Below, in pieces: positions 1 to 9,184 of a stretch of 64,000 bases of DNA. Made by a program: the position numbers and the translations under genes. Location of the stretch: positions 1-64,000 of the forward strand of contig CAIZFE010000062.1 in NCBI GenBank assembly GCA_903932145.1, written 5' to 3'. The notes beneath the pieces are model-generated. The model searched no databases and was not told the origin of the DNA. It saw nothing but the letters and a program-made list of their open reading frames with translations. Origin of the DNA: an uncultured Rhodopila sp. (lineage in GTDB: Bacteria; Pseudomonadota; Alphaproteobacteria; Acetobacterales; Acetobacteraceae). Each line of letters starts with the position of its first letter. Position 1 is the stretch's first letter.

Positions 1-46
1 GCCACCCACGACTTTGCTTGGCGAACGATAGGAAGTCGTGGGTGGC
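1..46. repeat. Inverted repeat with 14-bp perfect arms
   Basis: Arms GCCACCCACGACTT (1-14) and AAGTCGTGGGTGGC (33-46) are exact reverse complements around an 18-base loop. The same ACCCACGACTTTGC sequence recurs near 51440 next to a GGCCGGGC palindrome, so this is part of the dispersed palindrome family. It lies downstream of the mdtB stop codon. Confidence 0.8.
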
Positions 47-49
47 CGG

Positions 50-199
50 GCCAAGCCCGGCCATGACGAATGGGCAAATCCTCGCCATCCAACGGCTTAT
101 CCTGATGCCTATGGGGCAAAGCCCGGCCATCACGAATGGGTAAATCTTGCCCACCAAACGCCTTATCCTGACGCCCATGGAAGCAAGCCCGGCCACGAA
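50..199. repeat. 66-bp tandem repeat, two copies and a partial third
   Basis: Copies lie at 50-115 and 116-181, with a partial copy at 182-199. Each begins with a GCAAAGCCCGGCCA-like core and contains CTTATCCTGA near its end. The copies have diverged by several substitutions but not in length. The unit length is a multiple of three, but I see no gene here. Confidence 0.75.
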
Positions 200-211
200 A
201 CCGAGTGCGGG

Positions 212-3200
212 TCACGATGGCGCCTCGCCGGGTGCCAGTTTTTCTTCCGGCTTGCCGCCGCGCAGGCGCCACGCCAACCGGTCGAACATCAGGTAGATCA
301 CCGGTGTGGTGAACAGGGTCAGCACCTGGCTGACGATCAGGCCGCCGACGATCGCCACGCCCAGGGGACGGCGCAGTTCCGATCCCGTGCCGTTGCCCAA
401 CATCAGCGGCAGGGCACCGAGCAGGGCGGCCATGGTGGTCATCAGGATGGGGCGAAAGCGCAACAGACAGGCTTGATGGATCGCCTCCCGCGGCGGTTTG
501 CCTTCCTCGCGCTCTGCCTGCAACGCGAAATCGATCATCATGATGGCGTTCTTTTTCACGATGCCGATCAGCAGGATGATGCCGATGACGGAAATGACAT
601 CGATGTTGTCGCCGGCGATCAGCAGCGCCACCAATGCGCCGGCGCCGGCCGAGGGCAGCGTCGACAGGATCGTGATGGGATGGATGAAGCTTTCGTACAG
701 CACGCCCAGCACAATGTACATCGTGACAATGGCGGCCAGCACCAGAAGCAGTTCGTTCGACAGCGACGATTCCAGCGCCGAGGCGGCACCCTGGAAGGCG
801 GTGACGAAACTCTCGGGCATGCCGATATCTTTTTCCGTCTGCCGGATCGCGGCGACGGCGGCGCCGAGGGACGATCCCGGAGTCGTATCAAACGAAATCG
901 TCGTGGCGGGAAACTGCGCCAGATGATTGATCTGCAACGGGCCCGGCTTTTCCACGATGGTGACGATCGAACTCAGTGGCACCTGCCCGCTGGTGGAGGC
1001 GGCGGATGGCAGCCAGATCGATGACAGGGCATCAAGTGAGGTTTGCAGGGACGGGTCTGCCTCCATGATCACGCGGTACTGGTTGGATTGCGTGTAGATG
1101 GTGGAGACGATGCGCTGTCCGAACAGATCGTACAGCGCGTTATCGACCGTGGCGGGCGTGATGCCGAAACGCGCGGCTGTTTCGCGGTCGATCACCAGGT
1201 TCACGGTCAGGCCCTGCTGTTGCAGGTCGCTGGCGATGTTCTCCAGATCCGGTGATTCGTTCAATTTCGCGATGAGTTTCGGCACCCACTCGTTGAATGA
1301 CGCCAGGTTGGGGTTCTCCAGCACGAATTGGTACTGGGTGCGGCTGACCGAGGCATCGATCGTCAGGTCCTGCACCGGCTGCAGATACAGCGACACGCCC
1401 TGCACGTTGGCGGTTTCCTGCTGCAACCGGCGTCCGATCTGCGTCGCGTTCAGGGTCCGGTCGTTTTTCGGCGTCAGATTGATCAGGAAGCGGCCGCTGT
1501 TCAGGGTCGCGTTGCTGCCGTCCACCCCGATGAACGAACTCAGGCTGACGACATCGGGGTCTTTCAGGATCGCCGCCGCCAGAGCCTGTTGGTGTTCGGC
1601 CATCGCGCCATACGACACGGTTTGCGCGGCGACCGAAATGCCCTGCAGCACGCCGGTATCCTGCACCGGGAAGAAGCCTTTCGGCACGACGGTATACAGC
1701 AGGACGGTCACGCCCATGGTGAGCACGGCGACAAGCAGCGTCAGAGGCTGGTGGTCGAGCACCACGTTCAGCGCCTTGTCGTAGCGTCCGATGATCCAGT
1801 TGAACCCGCGTTCCGCCTTCAGGTCGAACTTGCTGCGTGTCGCCTCCGGCCGGTGGTGCAGCAGCTTGGCGCACATCATCGGCACCAGGGTCAACGACAC
1901 CACGGCGGAAATCACGATCGTTACGGACAGCGTGATCGCGAATTCATGGAACAGCCGGCCCACCACGTCGCCCATGAACAGCAACGGGATCAACACGGCG
2001 ATCAGCGAAACGGTCAGCGATATGATCGTGAAGCCGATCTGCTCGCTGCCCTTCAACGCCGCCGCCAAGGGTTTTTCGCCGGCTTCGATGTAGCGGGAAA
2101 TGTTCTCGATCATCACGATGGCATCGTCCACGACGAAGCCGGTGGAGATCGTCAGCGCCATCAGCGACAGGTTGTCGAGGCTAAAACCAAGCAGATACAT
2201 GGCGGCGAGGGTGCCGACGAGGGAGAGGGGCACGGACAGGCTGGGGATGATCGTCGCCGGCACATTGCGCAGGAACAGGAAGATCACCGCCACCACCAGC
2301 GCGACCGCCAGCCCCAGTTCGAACTCCACGTCCGCGACAGAGGCTCGGATTGTCGCCGTTCGATCGGTGAGGACCGCGACATCGACGGCGGACGGCAACG
2401 TGGCCTGCAACTGTGGCAGCAGCGACTTGATGGTGTTGACGACCTGGATGACGTTGGCACCCGGCTGACGCTGGACGTTCAGGATTACCGCCGGGGTGGT
2501 GTTGGCCCAGGCGCCCAACTTGGTGTTCTCGGCGCCGCTGACCACGTTAGCGACGTCCTTCAGCCGCACCGGGGCGCCGTTTTTGTAGGCGATCACCAGA
2601 TCCAGGTACTGGCTTGGATCGGATATCTGGTCGTTGGCGTTGATCGTCGTCGCCTGCGCGGGGCCATCGAAGTTGCCCTTCGGCGTGTTGACGTTGGCAT
2701 TACCCAGCGTGGTGCGCAGATCGTCGATGTTCAGCCCGTAGGCGGCGAGCGCTCGCGGGTTGATCTGCACGCGCACTGCCGGCCGCTGCCCGCCGCTGAT
2801 GCTGACCAGCCCGACGCCCGGCTGCTGCGAGATCTTCTGCGCCAGCCGCGTATTCGCCGTGTCCTGCACCTGCGTCAGCGGCAGGGTTTTCGAGGTCAAC
2901 GCCAGGGTCAGAATCGGCGCATCGGCCGGGTTGACCTTTGCATAGATCGGCGGTGCCGGAAGGTCGGACGGCAGCAGGTTACCGGCGGCGTTGATGGCGG
3001 CCTGCACCTCTTGCTCGGCCACGTCCAGGCTGACATCGAGGCTGAATTGCAGCGTGATCAGCGAGGCGCCGGCCGAACTGGTGGAGAACATCTGATTCAG
3101 ACTGGGCATCTGGCCGAACTGCACCTCCAGCGGAGAGGTGACGGACGAGGTCATCACCTCCGGGCTGGCGCCGGGGTAGAAGGTCTGGACCTGGATGGTC

Positions 3201-3328
3201 GGGTAATCGACCTCCGGCAGGGCCGATATCGGCAGAAACCGGTAGGCGACGATCCCGACCAGCACGATGGCGGCCATCAGCAGGGTGGTGGCGACGGGCC
3301 GCAGGATAAAGGGGCGAGACGGGCTCAT
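212..3328 (-). CDS. mdtB: RND multidrug efflux permease, MdtB type
   Basis: Inner-membrane proton/drug antiporter of the HAE1 RND family, 1038 residues against about 1040 for E. coli MdtB. The N-terminus (RPVATTLLM, then [12 protein letters not shown]) and the block around residue 400 ([15 protein letters not shown], carrying the paired aspartates of the proton relay) follow MdtB closely. The usual plan of two six-helix bundles, each with a large periplasmic loop, is visible. It lies 150 bp downstream of the adaptor gene on the same strand, with a long palindrome between. In enterobacteria MdtB works with MdtC; a mdtC gene could only lie beyond position 1, so partnership cannot be judged. No outer-membrane factor is present in the window. 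Confidence 0.9.
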   Translation of the reverse strand: MSPSRPFILRPVATTLLMAAIVLVGIVAYRFLPISALPEVDYPTIQVQTFYPGASPEVMTSSVTSPLEVQFGQMPSLNQMFSTSSAGASLITLQFSLDVSLDVAEQEVQAAINAAGNLLPSDLPAPPIYAKVNPADAPILTLALTSKTLPLTQVQDTANTRLAQKISQQPGVGLVSISGGQRPAVRVQINPRALAAYGLNIDDLRTTLGNANVNTPKGNFDGPAQATTINANDQISDPSQYLDLVIAYKNGAPVRLKDVANVVSGAENTKLGAWANTTPAVILNVQRQPGANVIQVVNTIKSLLPQLQATLPSAVDVAVLTDRTATIRASVADVEFELGLAVALVVAVIFLFLRNVPATIIPSLSVPLSLVGTLAAMYLLGFSLDNLSLMALTISTGFVVDDAIVMIENISRYIEAGEKPLAAALKGSEQIGFTIISLTVSLIAVLIPLLFMGDVVGRLFHEFAITLSVTIVISAVVSLTLVPMMCAKLLHHRPEATRSKFDLKAERGFNWIIGRYDKALNVVLDHQPLTLLVAVLTMGVTVLLYTVVPKGFFPVQDTGVLQGISVAAQTVSYGAMAEHQQALAAAILKDPDVVSLSSFIGVDGSNATLNSGRFLINLTPKNDRTLNATQIGRRLQQETANVQGVSLYLQPVQDLTIDASVSRTQYQFVLENPNLASFNEWVPKLIAKLNESPDLENIASDLQQQGLTVNLVIDRETAARFGITPATVDNALYDLFGQRIVSTIYTQSNQYRVIMEADPSLQTSLDALSSIWLPSAASTSGQVPLSSIVTIVEKPGPLQINHLAQFPATTISFDTTPGSSLGAAVAAIRQTEKDIGMPESFVTAFQGAASALESSLSNELLLVLAAIVTMYIVLGVLYESFIHPITILSTLPSAGAGALVALLIAGDNIDVISVIGIILLIGIVKKNAIMMIDFALQAEREEGKPPREAIHQACLLRFRPILMTTMAALLGALPLMLGNGTGSELRRPLGVAIVGGLIVSQVLTLFTTPVIYLMFDRLAWRLRGGKPEEKLAPGEAPS

Positions 3329-3364
3329 GCGGCCTCAGTCGCCACGAGTGGCCTCGCGCCCCCC

Positions 3365-3450
3365 GTCATGGCGGGCGAAGGCCCGCCATCCACGCCTTTC
3401 TCGTGACCAATACCGCAAGGCGTCGATGGCGGGCCTTCGCCCGCCATGAC
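3365..3450. repeat. Long palindromic element between mdtA and mdtB
   Basis: Two arms of about 35 bp (GTCATGGCGGGCGAAGGCC... and its complement ending GCCATGAC at 3450) face each other around a short loop near CTCGTGACCAATACCGC. Each arm is itself a small palindrome (GGCGGGCGAAGGCCCGCC). The transcript could fold into a strong hairpin that damps read-through from mdtA into mdtB. Confidence 0.8.
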
Positions 3451-3478
3451 GATGGGGACACGTCGGAAAAACACCATC

Positions 3479-4837
3479 TTACTGGGCCTGCGGCGGACGG
3501 CGGTGTTCTCGGGGCGCGTTCGGGTCCGGTGCCAGCGTTGCTTGACTACCCGCGGCGGGAGGTGACGCACCAGCGGGGGCAGCGGCTTTTTGCGCCGCGG
3601 GCAGGCTGACCAGCGCGCCCTCGCGCAAGCGGTCGGTGCCGTCCGTGACCACCCGGTCGCCGGGGTTCAGGCCGGACAGCACCGCCTGGAACTTGCCGTC
3701 AACGGGACCCACTTTGATCGGCCGCACGGACACTGTGTTGTTCTGGTTGATCAAGTACACGAACGTCCCTGGCTCGCCCCGCTGCACGGCGGGCACCGGT
3801 ATGCGTACGGAATCCTGCATCGTGTTGACGAGCAATCGAGCATTCACAAATTGGTTAGGATAGAGCAGCTCGTCGGGGTTGGCGAAGGTCGCCCGTAATT
3901 TCAGCGTGCCGGTGGTCGTGTCGATCACGTTGTCCAGCGTGGCAAGCTGTCCGGTCGCGAGTTGTCGCGTGTTGGCGCGGTCATAGGCCTCCACGCTCAA
4001 GGTGGCACCGCCGCGGGTACGTTGGATAATGTCGGGCAGGTTGTCCTCCGGCACCGAGAACAGCACCGAAATCGGCTGCATTTGGGTAATCACCACCAGG
4101 CCGGCGGTGGTGGATGCCTGGACATAGTTACCCTGATCGACCAGGCGCAGGCCAGCCTGACCATCGATGGGTGAGATGATACGGCAATAGGCAAGGTTCA
4201 GTTTGGCGGTGTCCACCGATCCCTGATCGGTCTGCACGGTGCCGGTGTATTGCTGCACCAGGTATTTCTGGTCATCCAGTTGCTGCTGCGCGATCGAGTC
4301 CTGCCGCCCCAACGTCTGATAGCGCTTCAGGTCGGCCTGTGCCTGCGCCAGCAATCCCTGATCTTTGGCGAGCGTGCCCTGCGCCTGTTCCAACGCCGCG
4401 GCATAGGGCCGCGGGTCGATCTGGGCGATGAAGTCACCCTTTTTGACGACCTGGCCCTCTTTGAACCCGACCTCCTGCAACTGACCGCTGATCTGGGTGT
4501 AGACGGTGACGGTGTCGAGCGAGGTGACGGTCCCAAGCTCGTTCAACACGATGCGGATGTTGCCCTTGTCGATGGTGGCGAAGCCGACCGGTTGGGGCGC
4601 GCCTTGTGCATTGCGTCCGGTCGTCGCGGGTTTTGCCGCGGGCTGGGATTGGCGCTGGCTCCAAAGATACCAGCCGCCGCCGGCCAGCCCGGCGAAGAGG
4701 ATGAGGGTCAACAGCCAGGAACCGCGGCGCGATTGCCGCACGGCCGGGATTGGGGGCGCCGGGGTTTCGGACGGAGGTGTGGACAGCGGGCGGTCGGGTG
4801 ATGGTCTGACCTCTGTCCGGGCAACATCTTCGTCCAT
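3479..4837 (-). CDS. mdtA: RND efflux periplasmic adaptor (membrane fusion protein), MdtA type
   Basis: Membrane-fusion subunit linking the RND permease to an outer-membrane channel. The 452-residue protein has a short proline-rich cytoplasmic tail, one hydrophobic segment at about residues 40-60 (WLLTLILFAGLAGGGWYLW), a lipoyl/barrel-sandwich half (VTVYTQISGQLQEVGFKEGQVVKKGD), a glutamine-rich helical hairpin, and the second half motif YCRIISPIDGQAGLRLVDQG. The C-terminus is an Ala/Pro-rich, probably disordered tail. It is first in an mdtAB order and would be co-transcribed with mdtB. Its upstream region holds a large composite palindrome. Confidence 0.88.
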   Translation of the reverse strand: MDEDVARTEVRPSPDRPLSTPPSETPAPPIPAVRQSRRGSWLLTLILFAGLAGGGWYLWSQRQSQPAAKPATTGRNAQGAPQPVGFATIDKGNIRIVLNELGTVTSLDTVTVYTQISGQLQEVGFKEGQVVKKGDFIAQIDPRPYAAALEQAQGTLAKDQGLLAQAQADLKRYQTLGRQDSIAQQQLDDQKYLVQQYTGTVQTDQGSVDTAKLNLAYCRIISPIDGQAGLRLVDQGNYVQASTTAGLVVITQMQPISVLFSVPEDNLPDIIQRTRGGATLSVEAYDRANTRQLATGQLATLDNVIDTTTGTLKLRATFANPDELLYPNQFVNARLLVNTMQDSVRIPVPAVQRGEPGTFVYLINQNNTVSVRPIKVGPVDGKFQAVLSGLNPGDRVVTDGTDRLREGALVSLPAAQKAAAPAGASPPAAGSQATLAPDPNAPREHRRPPQAQ

Positions 4838-5419
4838 GGATGATCAGGTCCTCTATCGATTGGCCGGCGGGCGGTAACCTGACGCATTAGGCGCCGGGGG
4901 GAGGGTCAACAAGCCTGTGCGCGCATGCGTTACGCAAACTTTTGTTTCGTTACAGAGGGATACGCCAAAAAGGATGTCCCCGGGGCGGTTTGGACCCACC
5001 GAACTTCATGGTACGCTGGCCCGGGGCGACGCCAAACAATAAGTGAATCTGCCGTTGAAACGCTGCATCTTGTCATGGCCCTGCTTCCGATCGGCATGGC
5101 CCGGCTTGTCCGGGCCACCTGTGCCCTGGCGGTGCCGCGATCGGAGGCCCGGACGAGCCGCATAGGCATCAACTTAAGCGGTGGAGGGGGAGGATTTGAC
5201 CCATTCGTCATGGCCGGGCTTGGCCCGGTCATGACGGAGAGCGGAAAGCCACGTCCCGGAAAAGATACTCTCTGCCGCCCAATTAAGTTGACGCCTATGC
5301 GGACGAGTTGGGCCATGACGGCCGGAGGCGAAAGTCTGGCATGCGCCTGCACGATCAAAGACCCGAAAATCCATCCTTTCGGATATGTGACGACGTCGGC
5401 CGGTTGCAAGGCATACGCG
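4838..5419. other. Gene-free region with nested palindromes
   Basis: This 582-bp gap separates mdtA from the lysR stop. I find no credible gene. Most of it (5094-5323) is a composite palindrome, described separately. The mdtA promoter should lie in 4838-4960, but I see no convincing -35/-10 pair. Confidence 0.6.
5094..5323. repeat. Composite nested palindromic element
   Basis: The outer arms are CCGCATAGGCATCAACTTAA (from 5157) and TTAAGTTGACGCCTATGCGG (to 5302), which match except for one base. They are extended by GGCCCGGACGAG (left) and GACGAGTTGGGCCATGAC (right). A complete inner palindrome, GTCATGGCCGGGCTTGGCCCGGTCATGAC, sits at 5207-5235, and a further half element GGCATGGCCCGGCTTGTCC begins at 5093. 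It looks like one palindrome inserted inside another. Confidence 0.7.
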
Positions 5420-6319
5420 TTACGGCGCGGCCATCCATCCCGGGCCAACCCGGCGGGCCTCCGTCACCAGGGCGGCCGTCAGCGGCGTCAGCGGTTCACG
5501 TTGCGGATAGACCAGCCCGACCGTGGGAGGCTGCGCCAGATCCGCGATCGGAATCGCGCGAACCGGCCCCGGCAGGCCCATCGTTTCCGCCAGCACCGCC
5601 GGCATGACACTGGCCCATCGCCCGGTGCGGACATGCGAGAACAGCACCACCATGGAGTTGGATTGCAAAGTCGGTGCCGGCTCCGCGCCCGCCTCTCGCA
5701 GCTTGCGGTCGATGATGCGGCGGTTCTGCATATCCGGGGTCAGCAGACACAGCGGCACCGTCGCGACCTCGGACCAGGTGACGGAGGCCTTCAGACCCAG
5801 CGGCGCGTCGGCGGCGATCAGCAGGCAGTAGCGTTCGTGATACAAGGGGATCGAACGCGCCCGCCCGAGCGGTTCGTTATCGACGTAGGTCAGGCCGGCA
5901 TCGATCTCGAGGTTGTCCATCAGAGTCAGGATTTCGATCGAGGTGCGCGACAGGATGGTGAACACGACCTCGGGATGCGCGACATGCAACGGCGTCGTCA
6001 GGGTGGAAACGATCGGCAGCGCGGTTGGAATCGCGGCGATCCGCAGGTGGCCGGCGAGGCCGCGTTTCAGCGCGCGGATTTCGTCGCGCATCGCCCGGTA
6101 ATCGCCGACGATTCGGCGGGCCCAGTCGAGCACGCGCAGGCCCTCAGGCGTGAAGCCGATAAAGCGGGACTGGCGTTGCACCAGTAGGACGCCAAAGCCT
6201 TCCTCGATCTGTTTCAGGCCGGCGGACAGGGTCGGCTGGGTGACACCGCAGGCTTCCGCGGCTCGGCCGAAATGCTGTTCCTTGGCCAGGGCCAGCAGCA
6301 TCTGGAGTTTGTCGATCAT
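5420..6319 (-). CDS. LysR-family transcriptional regulator
   Basis: A 299-residue DNA-binding activator/repressor. The N-terminal winged helix is clear (HFGRAAEACGVTQPTLSAGLKQIEE, residues 16-40), followed by the linker helix and a periplasmic-binding-protein-like effector domain. The start at 6319 is chosen because LysR proteins begin just before this helix; the frame stays open upstream to 6811 only as antisense of the neighbour. The ATG overlaps the stop of the upstream protease-like gene (ATGA, 6316-6319), so the two are translationally coupled. The sequence reminds me of LysR regulators beside formate dehydrogenase (fds) genes, but none are in the window, so the target is unknown. Confidence 0.87.
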   Translation of the reverse strand: MIDKLQMLLALAKEQHFGRAAEACGVTQPTLSAGLKQIEEGFGVLLVQRQSRFIGFTPEGLRVLDWARRIVGDYRAMRDEIRALKRGLAGHLRIAAIPTALPIVSTLTTPLHVAHPEVVFTILSRTSIEILTLMDNLEIDAGLTYVDNEPLGRARSIPLYHERYCLLIAADAPLGLKASVTWSEVATVPLCLLTPDMQNRRIIDRKLREAGAEPAPTLQSNSMVVLFSHVRTGRWASVMPAVLAETMGLPGPVRAIPIADLAQPPTVGLVYPQREPLTPLTAALVTEARRVGPGWMAAP

Positions 6320-7293
6320 TGTTCGTTCGCTTCCCGCTCGGTTGGCCGCCCCTCGGTTGGCCGTCCTTCGCCTGGACGCCCCTCGCCTGGACGCATCGAG
6401 ACGAACACCTGACGATTGCGAAAGGCCAGCCCGACGCGGCGGCCTTGCAGGAAAGTTTCTCCGATCAGCGCATCGCCAACGCCGAAATCCGACGGCAGGA
6501 CGGTGATGGCGGGCGCGACATCGTTGACGGGTCCGATTTTCAAATACTGGAATTGATGCAGGTGGGAGAGCGCCTCCCCCGGCCCAACGCCGTGCTGACG
6601 CACCACCGGATCGTCTGCCAATGTTTCGTCGGTTAGCCCCATGCGGTGCGCCATGTCCTGGCCGAGGACATTGCCTTGCGCCCCGGTGTCCAGAAGTCCC
6701 AGTCCGGCAACGCCATCCAACTCGAACGGCACCAGCAGCCGGTCTTTCCGGACGCGAACACCGAGGATCTCGACCGGCCGAACCGGCCAGGGCGGCCGTG
6801 CCTCCGAACATGTCCGGCTGCGATACAGGGTCAGTTTGCCGCCAGGGACGTCGATATCCATGTCGAACGCCAGCAGGATGTCGGCACCCAGCAAACCATC
6901 GGCGTTGAGGCCGCGTTCGGATTGCAGTTTGAAGGTGCCGACGGCAATCCGGTCGATCGGGAAATGTACCCCGCCCAACACCAGCCGGCCGACCGTAACG
7001 TCGGTGGTGGTGGTGGTGCCGCCGATGCCCAGGGATCGGGTCTTGTATTGCGGGTCATGCGGCAAATTCAGCCGATTCGCCGCGGCATCGCTGATGGTGG
7101 TTCGTTCGGCCCCGCTATCGACCACGAGGTGAGCCCACTGGCCGTTGATGCCGGCGGGCACCACCAGAAGATGGTCCTGCACCTGCAACGGCATCTCCGC
7201 GACCTTGATCAGGTCGCAGGTCCTGACCGGCGCCTCGTCCGCGCAACGGGCGAGCAGCAGCAGCAAAAGCAGGCCGAACAGGCGAGTAGGCAT
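6316..7293 (-). CDS. Retropepsin-like aspartyl protease domain protein, probable lipoprotein or secreted
   Basis: A 325-residue protein with two aspartyl-protease half-sites in one chain: DSGA at residues 59-62 and DTGA at 202-205. Each is followed by the hydrophobic strand and Gly motif of the clan AA fold (GLLGADIL after the first). The N-terminus is a leucine-rich signal peptide ending LLARC, a poor lipobox because Arg sits at -1, so simple secretion is also possible. The start at 7293 directly precedes the signal peptide; the frame remains open to 7389. The C-terminus is a low-complexity run of RPGEG/RPTEG units. It is coupled to the downstream lysR. No substrate is known; it may be a periplasmic peptidase or a binding homologue. 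Confidence 0.75.
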   Translation of the reverse strand: MPTRLFGLLLLLLLARCADEAPVRTCDLIKVAEMPLQVQDHLLVVPAGINGQWAHLVVDSGAERTTISDAAANRLNLPHDPQYKTRSLGIGGTTTTTDVTVGRLVLGGVHFPIDRIAVGTFKLQSERGLNADGLLGADILLAFDMDIDVPGGKLTLYRSRTCSEARPPWPVRPVEILGVRVRKDRLLVPFELDGVAGLGLLDTGAQGNVLGQDMAHRMGLTDETLADDPVVRQHGVGPGEALSHLHQFQYLKIGPVNDVAPAITVLPSDFGVGDALIGETFLQGRRVGLAFRNRQVFVSMRPGEGRPGEGRPTEGRPTEREANEQ

Positions 7294-7405
7294 GCAGGCG
7301 GACCCTTTGATGTCGATTCGTCTGCGTACCATGCCACAGGGTTGGCGCGGTTGCCACGGATGCACATCGGTGGTCCGATCCGGGATCACTCAGGAAGATG
7401 TGGCC

Positions 7406-9184
7406 ATGTCCGATCCGATCACCGAGGAACTGTTCCGCAACGCGATCTCGGCGATCGGCGATGAGATGGTGCTGACGATCTACCGGACGGCGTATTCCGG
7501 GGTGCTGAAGAACATCATGGATTACAGCGCGGCGATCTGTGACGCGGAGGGACGGCTGGTGGCGCAGGGATTGTCGCTGCCGGGGCATTTGTGCTCGATC
7601 CCGGTGGCGTTGCAGGCGGTGCTGGCGGCGTTCCCCGGCGACGTGCATCCCGGCGATATTTTCATCAATAACGACCCGTACGATGGCGGCATGCATTTGC
7701 CGGACATTTTTATATTCAAGCCGCTGTTCGCCGCCACCGGGGATCAATGCGGGCGGGTGATCGCCTATGCGGCGACGATTTGCCATCATACCGACGTCGG
7801 AGGGCGGGTGCCGGGATCCAATGCGTCCGACAGTTTGGAGATTTATGCGGAAGGACTGCGGATTCCGCCGCTGAAGCTGTACGACAAGGGCGTGGCGAAT
7901 GCGACGTTGTTCCGGATCATTGAACGAAATGTCCGGCTGCCGGGGCGAGTGTTTGGCGACCTGCGCTCTCAATTGGCGGCGTGCGAGATCGCGGCGCGCG
8001 GGATGACGGATCTGGTGGCGCGTTATGGCGCGGACGGCGTTACCTCGCTGATGGTGGCGATGATGGACTACTCCGAACGGCTGACGCGGCAGTGTTTGCT
8101 GGAACTTCCGGATGGCGAGGCGACGTTTACCGACTGGATCGATGACGATCAGATCGATGTGGGGGTACCGATTCCGTTGGTGTGCACGATTCGCAAACAT
8201 GGCGACACGATGGAGGTCGATTGGACCGGCAGCGCGCCGCAGGTCAAGGGCGCGATCAACAATACTTTGAGTTACACGGCGGCGATGAGTTTTACCGCCG
8301 TGAAGTCGGTGCTGTCGGTGAATATGCCCAATAACGACGGGGTGTTCCGGCCGATCAAGATCATTGCTCCGGCGGGGACGATTACCCATGGCAAGCTGCC
8401 GGCGGCGTGCGCGGCGCGTGGGTTGACCGGGTTCCGCGGCGTGGATTGTGCGTTCGGGGCGCTGGCGCAGCTGTATCCGGACAAGGTGTTTGCGGCGTCC
8501 GACGGAGGCAATACCGGACTGACGATCGGCGGTTATGACAAGGCGCTGAACCCGTTCATCTACGTCGATTTCATTTCTGGCGCGTGGGGCGGGCGGCCCT
8601 GGGCGGACGGGTTGGATGGCAATACCTGCATGTTCGCCAACATGGCCAGTTTCTCGGTGGAAGTGATCGAGGCGGAAAACCCGCTTGAAGTGCTGGACTA
8701 TGAATTTGTTCCGGATACCGGCGGTGCCGGCCGGTTCCGGGGTGGCATGTCGCAGCGGAAAACATGGCGGATGCTAGCGGATGAGGGGATATTGCAGGTG
8801 CGCGCCGACCGGCAGACTCACCGGCCGTACGGGCTGCAAGGCGGCGGGCCGGGGGCGTTCGGGCGGAACGTGATGAATCCCGGACTGCCGAACGAAACGA
8901 AACTGCATGCCAAGCTGACGATGACCCTGACGCGCGGCGAGATTTTCCGGCATGATTTACCGGGTGCGGGCGGCTGGGGACCGGCGCTGGATCGCGATCT
9001 CGACCTGGTCGCCCGCGACCTGCGCGACGAACTGGTTTCGATCGAAGCCGCCGCTCGGGATTACGGCGTCGTTGCGGCCGGCGATCCCCCGGTGATCGAT
9101 GTCGGTGCCACCGACGTGCTGAGAGCGCGACTGCGATCGGAACGACCGCCCCTGCCCTCCGTCGCTTGGGAGCCAGCCGCATGA
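7406..9184 (+). CDS. hyuB: Hydantoinase B / oxoprolinase-type beta subunit
   Basis: A 592-residue HyuB-family subunit of an ATP-dependent N-methylhydantoinase, 5-oxoprolinase or acetone/acetophenone-carboxylase-like enzyme. The start is fixed by SDPITEELFRNAISAIGDEM, the usual HyuB opening, and by an AGGAAG Shine-Dalgarno 8 bases upstream. Family landmarks include NNDPYDGGMHLPDI and the C-terminal glycine-rich GGAGRFRGGM block. The stop overlaps the hyuA start (ATGA), so the subunits are made in concert. The substrate cannot be read from sequence. It is divergent from the protease-lysR unit. Confidence 0.88.
   Translation: MSDPITEELFRNAISAIGDEMVLTIYRTAYSGVLKNIMDYSAAICDAEGRLVAQGLSLPGHLCSIPVALQAVLAAFPGDVHPGDIFINNDPYDGGMHLPDIFIFKPLFAATGDQCGRVIAYAATICHHTDVGGRVPGSNASDSLEIYAEGLRIPPLKLYDKGVANATLFRIIERNVRLPGRVFGDLRSQLAACEIAARGMTDLVARYGADGVTSLMVAMMDYSERLTRQCLLELPDGEATFTDWIDDDQIDVGVPIPLVCTIRKHGDTMEVDWTGSAPQVKGAINNTLSYTAAMSFTAVKSVLSVNMPNNDGVFRPIKIIAPAGTITHGKLPAACAARGLTGFRGVDCAFGALAQLYPDKVFAASDGGNTGLTIGGYDKALNPFIYVDFISGAWGGRPWADGLDGNTCMFANMASFSVEVIEAENPLEVLDYEFVPDTGGAGRFRGGMSQRKTWRMLADEGILQVRADRQTHRPYGLQGGGPGAFGRNVMNPGLPNETKLHAKLTMTLTRGEIFRHDLPGAGGWGPALDRDLDLVARDLRDELVSIEAAARDYGVVAAGDPPVIDVGATDVLRARLRSERPPLPSVAWEPAA

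Noticed and set aside
1328-3406. Long open frame (692 codons) on the plus strand
   Set aside because: It is antisense to mdtB, rich in Arg, Gln and His, and has no domain; the minus-strand product matches MdtB along its full length.
6320-6811. Upstream extension of the LysR frame
   Set aside because: The added residues are antisense to the protease-like gene, and the true LysR N-terminus begins at 6319 with a coupled ATGA.
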